This document shows, piece after piece, positions 50,519 through 58,251 of a stretch of 58,251 bases of DNA. The stretch comes from Pseudomonas sp. R5(2019) (GTDB lineage Bacteria > Pseudomonadota > Gammaproteobacteria > Pseudomonadales > Pseudomonadaceae): positions 1 to 58,251 of the forward strand of contig NZ_JAAAMT010000038.1 of the NCBI RefSeq assembly GCF_009905435.1, given 5' to 3'. Positions within the stretch are counted from its first letter, which is position 1. Each line of letters opens with the position of its first letter. The notes under the pieces are model-generated. The model searched no databases and had not been told where the DNA came from. It saw only the letters and a list, made by a program, of their open reading frames with translations. The position numbers and the translations under genes are program-made.

Positions 50519-53348
50519 TTTGAACGAGTTGCTGGCCGAGATGCGCCGCGGTTCCGTCACCCGCAATTGGGGCGCGGTCTCGGCGCAGAGTCGAAGCCGC
50601 ACCAACCGGATGCTGGCCGAGCAGTACATCGAGCGTCTTGATCAGAAGAGCTACATTGTGCCGTTAACGGCGGTCGTGGCACTGGAGGACGGAGGCACCC
50701 TCCACCTGACAGGCCTGACGCTGGGCCAGCCGTTGCTGCAGTTTCATACGGCGTCGATGGTCAACTCGCAGGCCGTGCTCACAATGAACATTGTTGCGGG
50801 TCACTCTATGCACAAGGGGCCGGCGGGCAATTTGATCGCCGCGTTCACCCTCACCGAAGGTCATGGATTCCACGTTGAGTTTGATATCAACCTGGGCATG
50901 GTGGTGGGGGAAGTGGATCGGCACGGCAGGGTGACCCTGGACTTGTCGAAAGGGGCAAATCTTCGTTGCAACCTGGCGGATGGCAATCCGATGGTGCGCG
51001 ATGCGTTGGAAAAACACCTGAAAGCGCGCTTTGATGAGATGCCGGCCGATCGCCGTGTGTTCCAGGTCGGTAGCGTCGATCTCAAGGGCTACAACATGCT
51101 CAGCCCTAGAGCATTCAAGATCTACACCCAGCCTGCACCTGGGGCGAAAACCTTCGGCGCAAAGAACTATGGTGACGGTGCGGTGGTGATCTTCATCCAG
51201 TTGGTCGGCAATGCCGGCCCTGGTCAGGTGCCCGGAAACTTTCCCTATTTGATTCCTGATGATCAAGATGGCGACGGCAATGATCGGTATTCGGCCGTGC
51301 TGGTGGTTGCCGAATCGCTGCTCGAGCATCTTTCCGATGATCGCGACGAAGTGTTCGATGCGCTGAACAGCCTGCTTTACCCGGGCAACAACGCATTCGT
51401 CAAGGTCGCGGAATACACGCCAAGGGACCTGCTGGTGGTCGGCAATATCGACCCCATTACGACTCGATACCAGCTTGAGCCTCAGTTCACGTCAATTCAG
51501 GCCGGTGAGTCGCTTTCCTTCACCCTGCGTGACGGCAAGGGTACGCCCATCCAGGCGAGCCGTTGGGAAGCGGTAGGGATGCAAAGTCACACCACCGAAA
51601 GCCAGGGCAGCATGAAGGCCAATGTCTACACCGCTGCCGCTCGCGATAAACTGGGCCATGCCTGTCTGCGGGTGAGGGTAACAGCGAGCGTTGAGAAAGA
51701 CGGTCGAACCTATCGCGCATCGGCGCTGGTGCTGGTCAACGCCGACCCGCTGCGAATAGCACCTGGTTTCAGTACCGTTTCTTCAGCCGGCGCCAGCGCC
51801 TCGCTGGTCGTGGCAGGTGTGGAAGGGGCCCCTCGTTGGCAGTTGCTGGGTGCCAGGCAGGGTTCGCTAAGTACCGAAGAGGGCGCGCAAACAAGGTTTA
51901 TCCCTGACGCTGATACCGCCACCCGGGCGCTGGTTGTGCAGAGTCTGCAAGCCCTGTCAGGCACCGCCAACAAGGCCAAGGCTGTGGTGATCGTGGCCAA
52001 CGGGAAAAGCACCCTGAGTGTCGAACCCGCCTATCAGGGGCAGCTCAAGCCTGGCCAGTCGCGGCAATTGAGTGTCACCGACAACCTGCTGCCCGGGTGT
52101 ACCCGGCGCTGGAAAGTGCTCACTGAAGGTGCAAGTGTCAGTCCCGGTGGGCTGCTCACCACCACCAGTGAAGCGAACGCAAGCCCTTGTGTTGTACTGA
52201 TCGAAGAGGTCCGTAATGGGGTGGTGATCAAGCGTGGCACGAGTGTCCTGCAGGTAGATGATGTTGACCCTGAACCCACATGGACGCGATTGACAGAGTT
52301 TTCCATCAGGGTAAACGGCGGGCAAGAAGGAGAACGACAAGGCCGGGTGTATGCCAATGGTTATCAGCAGCTCAGAACCGAGATAACAGTCCAGCCGGCG
52401 AACGAGGGCAATCAGGAAACCTTCCTCAGCGAGGACGAGATAAATTCGATACGCCTTGTGTTTGCAAAAAACGATCAAGGGGTACCCAGTCTCCCTGCGG
52501 ATGAGGAGGGGATTGCCGAGGGAGGAGGTTTACCTGCCTGGCAAACCAACTCGGTGTTCAACGAAAAATTCGAACTGGCGAATGGGATAGTGCAGTTTGA
52601 CGCCGCCTCAGCTCGCAAGAAAGAATTGATCGATACTTATATTCACACCCGTGCAAATGCTTCTGAGCGACTCTATGCCGCGCTGACCCGTGATGACAAT
52701 AAAGAGTTCGCTTCAAACGCAGACAACAGTGCGAGAGGCGTGATTGAAGTCATCCCGGTACCCATTCCCACGTTTGAAGACGGTCTCTATACCTTCACGC
52801 GCCGACGGATGGGCAAGCCACCGGCAAACAAACAAACGGATGAAAATTGGGACTTTGATTGGGTTTTGGACAGCGTTGATTATTGGACGTTGACCTTCAG
52901 GCCGAAGGAGTTCGTGATCGTTGAGTTTCTACCGACCTCGTTAGCATCGTCGGGACCTCCCACGTCGATTATTCGCTGGGAGAGTGAGCAGTATGAGGAA
53001 GCGATGTTCAGTTATCTTGGCTGGCTGTTCAAGTCGACTGTGCCAGAGGAGAGTAAATTGGGCACGGTAGGATTCGACTATGTGCTCGAATCGATTATCG
53101 GTAAACAGCGAATGACGCAAGCGGCCGAGGACAGTGCTGTCGCGTTCGGAAGCGTGGTGTTTGTGCTCAATCGATCCAGCAGTACCCCGTATGTTCCCCG
53201 GGGCGCACTGGCGAGAAACAAGATGGATAAATTCCTTAAACTCCTTGCGCGTGATAAACAGGGTAATCCGCACCACCGAGTGATCAGTTTCGAAACAGCA
53301 GGTACACCGTACCATCGAGACAAGCTTGTGCATATCAAAAGTGCGTGA
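50511..53348 (+). CDS. Paralogue of the 757-aa protein with extra C-terminal domain (945 aa)
   Basis: 945 aa, no signal peptide. The N-terminal ~310 residues share the neighbour's domain: W20, YIERL at 39-43, LGQPLLQF at 71-78, then RAFKIYTQPAPGAKTFGAKN and NYGDGAVVIFIQLVGNAG. Residues ~315-600 are three Ig-like repeats (WEAVGMQS..., WQLLGARQGSLSTEEG, WKVLTEGASVSPGG). Residues ~600-945 form another domain starting FSIRVNGGQEGERQGRVYAN and QQLRTEITVQPANEGNQ. GAAGGAGAG precedes the ATG. The coupling suggests a fixed-ratio complex with the 757-aa protein. Function unknown. Confidence 0.78.
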   Translation: MSNLNELLAEMRRGSVTRNWGAVSAQSRSRTNRMLAEQYIERLDQKSYIVPLTAVVALEDGGTLHLTGLTLGQPLLQFHTASMVNSQAVLTMNIVAGHSMHKGPAGNLIAAFTLTEGHGFHVEFDINLGMVVGEVDRHGRVTLDLSKGANLRCNLADGNPMVRDALEKHLKARFDEMPADRRVFQVGSVDLKGYNMLSPRAFKIYTQPAPGAKTFGAKNYGDGAVVIFIQLVGNAGPGQVPGNFPYLIPDDQDGDGNDRYSAVLVVAESLLEHLSDDRDEVFDALNSLLYPGNNAFVKVAEYTPRDLLVVGNIDPITTRYQLEPQFTSIQAGESLSFTLRDGKGTPIQASRWEAVGMQSHTTESQGSMKANVYTAAARDKLGHACLRVRVTASVEKDGRTYRASALVLVNADPLRIAPGFSTVSSAGASASLVVAGVEGAPRWQLLGARQGSLSTEEGAQTRFIPDADTATRALVVQSLQALSGTANKAKAVVIVANGKSTLSVEPAYQGQLKPGQSRQLSVTDNLLPGCTRRWKVLTEGASVSPGGLLTTTSEANASPCVVLIEEVRNGVVIKRGTSVLQVDDVDPEPTWTRLTEFSIRVNGGQEGERQGRVYANGYQQLRTEITVQPANEGNQETFLSEDEINSIRLVFAKNDQGVPSLPADEEGIAEGGGLPAWQTNSVFNEKFELANGIVQFDAASARKKELIDTYIHTRANASERLYAALTRDDNKEFASNADNSARGVIEVIPVPIPTFEDGLYTFTRRRMGKPPANKQTDENWDFDWVLDSVDYWTLTFRPKEFVIVEFLPTSLASSGPPTSIIRWESEQYEEAMFSYLGWLFKSTVPEESKLGTVGFDYVLESIIGKQRMTQAAEDSAVAFGSVVFVLNRSSSTPYVPRGALARNKMDKFLKLLARDKQGNPHHRVISFETAGTPYHRDKLVHIKSA

Positions 53349-53399
53349 GTCAGCAATTGATTAATTGTCAGGATTATCCTATTTAAGAGGTGAAGTAGC

Positions 53400-53954
53400 A
53401 TGGATATCAAAAAGACTAGGCTTTGGCGTTTGTTGTCGGTGATTTTACTGGTTGGGTGGCTGGGCGTAGGCACAGTCTCTGCGGAAATATATCCAGACGG
53501 GTCGATTGCTTTTTTCAATAAGGAAGGGGATCAGAAGTGTTCTATTCCTTTTGTATCGGGATTTAGAGCGTTACATGCCATCCAAGGCTGCAGCGATAAC
53601 CAGGCTTATTATTTTGGTCTTTCTTCGGTTCCATCAGCTACGCGGTTTTTTCTGTGTAGTGAGCGTTTGGATCTTCCTGTTGATGGAAAGAATAACTGCT
53701 TGAATCAGTTTGATTGGAAATATACCCTGAAGACAACTCGGGTTATTACCACGACTGATAAGATTAGAATTTCCGACCTTACGAACAAAGCGCCAGGTAC
53801 GGTTGTTGTTCCCGGCGTTGTGGTTGTGAAGATTGAGCACAATGGTGGGAATATAGATGGAAAATTATCAGCGGTAAAAATTTTCCGCTCCGCGCCTGGC
53901 CCCGGCCCGACAACCGCTCCAGCCACTACCGCTGCACCGGTAAAAACCCAGTAA
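53400..53954 (+). CDS. Small secreted cysteine-containing protein (184 aa)
   Basis: 184 aa, not recognised. A signal peptide (RLLSVILLVGWLGVGTVSA, cleaved near residue 28) gives a mature protein with four cysteines (near 46, 64, 86, 98) and a Pro/Thr/Ala tail (GPGPTTAPATTAAPVKTQ). It is the only secreted protein of this RHS locus and is AT-richer than its neighbours. GAGGTGA precedes the ATG. It lies 51 nt after the 945-aa gene and 91 nt before the RHS gene, perhaps in the same transcript. It could be an immunity or surface-anchoring factor, but this is a guess. Confidence 0.72.
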   Translation: MDIKKTRLWRLLSVILLVGWLGVGTVSAEIYPDGSIAFFNKEGDQKCSIPFVSGFRALHAIQGCSDNQAYYFGLSSVPSATRFFLCSERLDLPVDGKNNCLNQFDWKYTLKTTRVITTTDKIRISDLTNKAPGTVVVPGVVVVKIEHNGGNIDGKLSAVKIFRSAPGPGPTTAPATTAAPVKTQ

Positions 53955-54045
53955 GCGAGTAATCTGTTAGTTAGCGTGTTGTGTCTTGCTTTTGGCGGGG
54001 TGCCATTCTGCCCCCGCCGATATCAATCTATCAGAGGTATTTGTC

Positions 54046-57000
54046 ATGGCGACAACAACGTCGGTGCATTCCCGTGCCTTCAACTTCAGCAGTTATGTCG
54101 AGGGCGGTGTTGACAAGCGCACTGCTCAATACACGGTGAACGTTGCACTTCCTGAGGTAAAGACCAATAACCTGCAGGGGCCGGGTTTTCCCCTGGCGCT
54201 TAAATTCAGCCCGCTTAGCCCTGTGGACATGGGCTTCGGCCTGGGCTGGAACCTTAATCTTTCGGAATTCGATATTCGCGACAAGATTATCTCGTTGCAC
54301 ACCGGTGAACGCTTTAAAGTGACGGGTACCGGCAGCAATAACGAACTGCAGATGGATGAGAAAAAACTCAACAGTTTTCGCTTATATGAACCGGCGCCCA
54401 ACCGCTATCGTGTGGTTCATAAAAATGGACTGATCGAGATCCTCGAAGCGCAGGGTGCCAGCGGCAACCAGGTCGCCTTGCCGGTGGAAATCTATTCTCC
54501 CCAGGGTCACAAGGTGAGACTGACCTACACCATGTTCGGCGAATATCCGCGCCTGGAGCAGGTCATCGACGATACCGATCAGGTGCTGTTGAAGATTGAC
54601 CGCAGTAGTGATCAGGTGGTGCTGAGATTGCACCCCAATGCACCGGGTGGGCCACTGGCGCAAATTGACATGACGCTGTCGACGGCCGACAAATGGGTCA
54701 GCGCCATTATCTTGCCGACCGCCGAACGGGCCAGTTGGCGCTTTGCATACAAGCCGATTCGTGAGTTCGCGGTTATCACCCAGGTAGAAACGCCCATGGG
54801 GGCAGTAGAGCAGATCTTCTACGACGATGAAGGTCACCAGTTCCCGGTAAAAAGTGGTCGCCTGGCGTTGCCGCGAGTGACCCGGCACCTGACAACCCCG
54901 GGCCACGGCCAGGCCGACGTTGATGTGCGTTTTACATTCCCGAACATCAATAACTTTCTTGGCGGTGGCCTGAATATTGATTGGGAGGGTACAGGCCAGG
55001 ACAACCTTTACAGTTATCTGGCGGATTACGTTTACAGCGTCGAAGAGCATCTGTTTGAAAACGATGCCCCCGTGCGTACCGTGGTGCGTGACTTCAACCG
55101 CTTGCATTTGTTGATCTCGGAGAAAACCGTGCAAGGTGACAAGGCGCATACGGTGTTGAACACCTACGACTTGCTCCCCACGCGTCCGATCAACGAGCAA
55201 GCGCCTCATTGCCAACTGCCCCTCACCACCATTCAGCGCTGGTCGCTCAGCGATTCGACACGACCGCGCAGTGAAACCACTACCTACAAATATGACAGCG
55301 AAGGCAACCCGACGCGGGAAGAAAAACCCAACGGTGTTATCGAAACCCGTGAGTGGTACCCAAAATCAGCTTCAGACGGTTGTCCTGAGGACCCGCATGG
55401 CTTTATTCGCCACTTGAAAAGCCTTACGGTCACCCCCGCCACCTCGGGCGAAACCGGTGCGCCCACCCTGAAGACGGAATACCGTTACAAGGCTGTGCCC
55501 CCTGTCAACGGCAGTGGTCAATTTGACTGGATCGCCGAAGAGCGCCAGATCTTGAGTGCGGGTACCAAAGAGCTCAAGCGTACGGAGCTGTCCTATATCG
55601 AAAAACCGGCTGAACCGGACGTGCATGGCCGTATCAGCGAGCAAAAAGTCACCTTGAATAACAACCCTACCAAAATGTTCTACGCCTACAGCCGCGTCGA
55701 TAGCCAAGACGGTCATCCGCTGTTGGAAACAGTCCTGACGGTGGAGGGGTTTGATGGCAAAACGAAAGTGATGACCACCCGCGATGTCATCAGAACGGGG
55801 CATCCAAAAATCGAGTACGACGATAACGACGTGCAGATTGAGTACGAGTATGACTTTCTGGGCCGGGTGACGAAAGAAACCGTTGCACCGGGCACTGCCT
55901 ATGAAGCCTTTCGCACCTTCGCCTACACCCTGTGCGCAGGTGCGGGTGAACAGGCCACTCAGACGGTGGTCGATGTCAACGAGGTCCCGACGGTCAGCAG
56001 ATTTGACGGCCTGGCCCGCGTGGTCGAAGAGCTGCGCGACGATAAGGACCCGGGGGCCCGAAACGGGACGCTTCGACCCATCTATTCCGCCGTTTACAAC
56101 GCCCTTGGCCAATTGGTCAAAGAGACAGTAAAGGACATTGGGGATGAATTTTCAGAGCAATTGACCACTGAATTCCTGTATGACGAATGGGGCGAGCAGC
56201 GGTGCGCCATTGGCCCGGATGGCGTCAAAAGCTTCGAAGAAACCGACCCGCTGGGAAGTACCGATCACCGCGCACCGATCAAGACCAGTTGGCAGGAATC
56301 AAGCGACGGCCGAGTCCGCAGCGGTAAAACCGTGACGCGGTTAGACCTGTTCGGGGAAGAAGTCCTGGTCGAGCGTTACGATGTTGCAGAGACAAAGATC
56401 AGTCGTACCCAAAGCCGCCGTGATGGCCTGGGGCGCTTGAGCCAATCGTTGGAAGGCGTTAATACAGCAACTGCCTATGTCACTCGGTATGGGTATGACG
56501 AGTTCGATCGTGAAGTGAGCAAGACGCTTCCAGACTTGGCCGTGGTACGGCGCGAATATGCTGATCACAGCGACAAGGACCTGCCAACCAAAATCAGCGT
56601 CAATAACAAAGAGCTCGGGTGTCAAACGTTCAACGGTCTGGACCTCAGAACGTCAGCGAAAACAGGCGGGCGGGAAGAGCGGTTTGAGTATGAACAAGGC
56701 CTGAGCCAGCCTTCCATCGTGACCAAACCGGATGGCTCAATCGTGGGATACGACTACACTCCGCGATTGCATCAGGAGCCTGTTGAGCGACGTAAACCGA
56801 ACAGCAAGGCGACCTATGCGTATGATTCGAAGAATGCCAGGTTGTTGACGTGTGTCGAAGACGGCGTGGCGCTCGAACTCACGTATTACAGCAATGGCGA
56901 GCGCAAAACCGAGAAGCGTACCCAAGGCGGCGATGAGTACACCATGGCGTACCGCTACAGCTTGCTGGGCAAACCGCTGGGCTACACCGACGTGCTCGGC

Positions 57001-57945
57001 CAAACCCAGCGCCATGAGTATGACGCCGCCGGCCGGTTGTCGAAGACGGTACTGGGCACCACCACCACCGGGATTACCTACGATTCGCTCGGCCTCACCG
57101 ACACGGTGACGACCCATGACAGTGGCCAGCAACTGGTCACCCGCTTGAAACACGATGAGTTCGGGCGTGAAATCGAGCGCCAGTTTGATTTCGGTGGCTC
57201 GATTCAAACGATGACTCAAACCTACGACCATGGCGACAGGTTGTTGACACGCACCCTGGTTGAGGGGGGCACAGTCCTGCGTGACGAGACGTACGGGTAC
57301 GACAACCGCGATCGCCTGGTCAGCTACACCTGCGAGGGAAGTGAAAAGCCGATTGATCCGTATGGTCAGGCAATCAAGGAGCAGGTGTTCCGCTTCGATG
57401 AGCTCGACAACATCACGACCGTGATCACCGTTTTTGAAAACGGGGGTCAAGAGGTGCAAAATCGGGCGCGATACTTCTTTGAAAACCTGAAGGATCCGGC
57501 GCAACTGACCCGGGTGACCAACAACCAGGTGGATTATGGCTACCCGGCCGAAATTCGACTGACCTATGACCTCAACGGCAACCTGACGACCGATGAGGCG
57601 GGGCGTACGCTGGAATACGACAACCTGAACCGATTGATGACAGTCCGTGAGCCAGGCAGGGCTGCGCCATCGGTCTACCGCTATGACGCGCAAGACAAGT
57701 TGGCCGCGAACGATGATGAACAGCGGTTCTACAACAACGACCAGCTGTTCAGCGTGGTGAGCGACGGCAAGCAAAGCACCTTCATGCGCGCCGACGTCCA
57801 CCTGGTGGCGGAGCAACAAAGCGTGCCTGCGACCAGGCCCGCCGATGAGCTGAGCCAATTGAGAGAAATGTTCGAACAGCTGAAAAAGTTGGTCGAGGAA
57901 TTTGGCAAGCGGCTTCGCGAGCTGGAGAAATTGTTCACCCGTTAA
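54046..57945 (+). CDS. RHS/YD-repeat protein lacking the core domain, with coiled-coil C-terminus (1299 aa)
   Basis: 1299 aa, no signal peptide. The N-terminus (SVHSRAFNFSSYVEGGVDKR, then FGLGWNLNLSEF) parallels that of the 1647-aa RHS protein, and YD repeats follow throughout. It ends after STFMRADVHLVAEQQ, matching the 1647-aa protein's ...GEMPVGQQ, and instead of the RHS core and C-terminal domain it has SQLREMFEQLKKLVEEFGKR, an amphipathic/coiled-coil helix (about 1267-1299). So it is either a shell without cargo or a truncated RHS. AGAGG precedes the ATG at 54046. Confidence 0.88.
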   Translation: MATTTSVHSRAFNFSSYVEGGVDKRTAQYTVNVALPEVKTNNLQGPGFPLALKFSPLSPVDMGFGLGWNLNLSEFDIRDKIISLHTGERFKVTGTGSNNELQMDEKKLNSFRLYEPAPNRYRVVHKNGLIEILEAQGASGNQVALPVEIYSPQGHKVRLTYTMFGEYPRLEQVIDDTDQVLLKIDRSSDQVVLRLHPNAPGGPLAQIDMTLSTADKWVSAIILPTAERASWRFAYKPIREFAVITQVETPMGAVEQIFYDDEGHQFPVKSGRLALPRVTRHLTTPGHGQADVDVRFTFPNINNFLGGGLNIDWEGTGQDNLYSYLADYVYSVEEHLFENDAPVRTVVRDFNRLHLLISEKTVQGDKAHTVLNTYDLLPTRPINEQAPHCQLPLTTIQRWSLSDSTRPRSETTTYKYDSEGNPTREEKPNGVIETREWYPKSASDGCPEDPHGFIRHLKSLTVTPATSGETGAPTLKTEYRYKAVPPVNGSGQFDWIAEERQILSAGTKELKRTELSYIEKPAEPDVHGRISEQKVTLNNNPTKMFYAYSRVDSQDGHPLLETVLTVEGFDGKTKVMTTRDVIRTGHPKIEYDDNDVQIEYEYDFLGRVTKETVAPGTAYEAFRTFAYTLCAGAGEQATQTVVDVNEVPTVSRFDGLARVVEELRDDKDPGARNGTLRPIYSAVYNALGQLVKETVKDIGDEFSEQLTTEFLYDEWGEQRCAIGPDGVKSFEETDPLGSTDHRAPIKTSWQESSDGRVRSGKTVTRLDLFGEEVLVERYDVAETKISRTQSRRDGLGRLSQSLEGVNTATAYVTRYGYDEFDREVSKTLPDLAVVRREYADHSDKDLPTKISVNNKELGCQTFNGLDLRTSAKTGGREERFEYEQGLSQPSIVTKPDGSIVGYDYTPRLHQEPVERRKPNSKATYAYDSKNARLLTCVEDGVALELTYYSNGERKTEKRTQGGDEYTMAYRYSLLGKPLGYTDVLGQTQRHEYDAAGRLSKTVLGTTTTGITYDSLGLTDTVTTHDSGQQLVTRLKHDEFGREIERQFDFGGSIQTMTQTYDHGDRLLTRTLVEGGTVLRDETYGYDNRDRLVSYTCEGSEKPIDPYGQAIKEQVFRFDELDNITTVITVFENGGQEVQNRARYFFENLKDPAQLTRVTNNQVDYGYPAEIRLTYDLNGNLTTDEAGRTLEYDNLNRLMTVREPGRAAPSVYRYDAQDKLAANDDEQRFYNNDQLFSVVSDGKQSTFMRADVHLVAEQQSVPATRPADELSQLREMFEQLKKLVEEFGKRLRELEKLFTR

Positions 57946-58251
57946 AACGCTGCAGTTGCAACAAGCGATCGCAAGCCCGCCTTCCATGGCGTGATTCAGA
58001 CTGCTGACAAACCCAAATCTACCTGCGGGACTCGACTTATGTAGGAGCCGGGCTTGTCGGAGCGCCGAACCGCCGCGATGCAGGCGCCGCTGTGTTGCTG
58101 ATACAACGCGGTGTCTTCATCGCGGGCAAGCCTCAATGCCAGTCAGTTAAGGCGAGATCTATGTGGGAGCGGATTTACCGGATCGCCGGACCGCCGCGAA
58201 TGAAGGCACCGCGCAATGCCAGAAAAACCGCGGTGAATGGATTCGCGGATA
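57946..58251. repeat. REP cluster at the window end
   Basis: No gene. After the RHS stop come several REP fragments (GTAGGAGCCGGGCTTGTCGG, CATCGCGGGCAAGCC). GCCTCAATGCCAGTCAGTTA at 58130 matches the terminal repeat of the MITE-like element, followed by GTGGGAGCGGATTTACCGG; it is cut by the window end. Confidence 0.8.

Noticed and set aside
41197..57945. Tc (TcA/B/C) insecticidal complex
   Set aside because: RHS N-termini are SpvB/TcB-like, but no TcA-like gene and no TcC partner are present, so the assignment is not supported.

Overview
The window is a piece of a Pseudomonas chromosome, most like the P. putida / P. entomophila side of the genus. The evidence is high GC with strong GC3, the Pseudomonas-type phenylacetate (paa) cluster, and many REP-type palindromes around GCGGATAAATCCGC and GGCCGCGATGGGC. 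No tRNA, rRNA, CRISPR array, integrase or transposase was seen. All calls come from reading the sequence; no database search was run.

Region 1 (295-7468, + strand) is one tightly coupled operon with several ATGA overlaps. It holds a GntR/HutC regulator, an AprA-like FAD reductase, a 2x[4Fe-4S] ferredoxin, a TauABC/SsuABC-type ABC importer (its binding protein has an unusual NosL-like tail), a HEAT-repeat protein and a DUF971 protein. A LysR regulator converges on its end and a DUF3303 gene follows. Region 2 (8983-14546) is a PotABCD-type ABC importer headed by a RibB paralogue with a degenerate RibA half, divergent from a DUF1330 gene. A perfect 16-bp palindrome sits between the divergent genes and a relative of it precedes the binding protein, suggesting one regulon.

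Region 3 (14682-29777) is the aerobic phenylacetyl-CoA pathway. PaaK makes the CoA ester, PaaABCE (with PaaD) epoxidises the ring, PaaG isomerises, PaaZ opens the ring, and PaaF/H/J finish the beta-oxidation to acetyl-CoA and succinyl-CoA. paaFGHJK and paaABCDEZ run leftward and paaY-paaX rightward. Matching AAGCGATACA operator-like sites lie at the paaA and paaF promoters. A FeaR-like AraC regulator follows. No PaaI thioesterase or uptake gene lies in this stretch.

Region 4 (29931-57945) is a surface/toxin-like accessory island. It contains a pertactin-type autotransporter, a complete chaperone-usher fimbrial operon, two large RHS/YD-repeat proteins in opposite orientation, three dispersed multi-domain Ig-like proteins (29931, 34414, 46379), and two adjacent paralogues of 757 and 945 aa with a shared N-terminal domain followed by Ig-like repeats, then a small secreted cysteine protein. 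The Ig-like and paired proteins have no signal peptide and are not recognised. Three of the genes share a leader motif (CAGTTCT...) 98-112 nt upstream of their starts. This part, 41197-57945, is the best candidate for an undescribed system.

REP elements occur throughout. One at 28559-28797 is bounded by 23-bp terminal inverted repeats and looks like a MITE-type unit with partial copies at four other places in the window.
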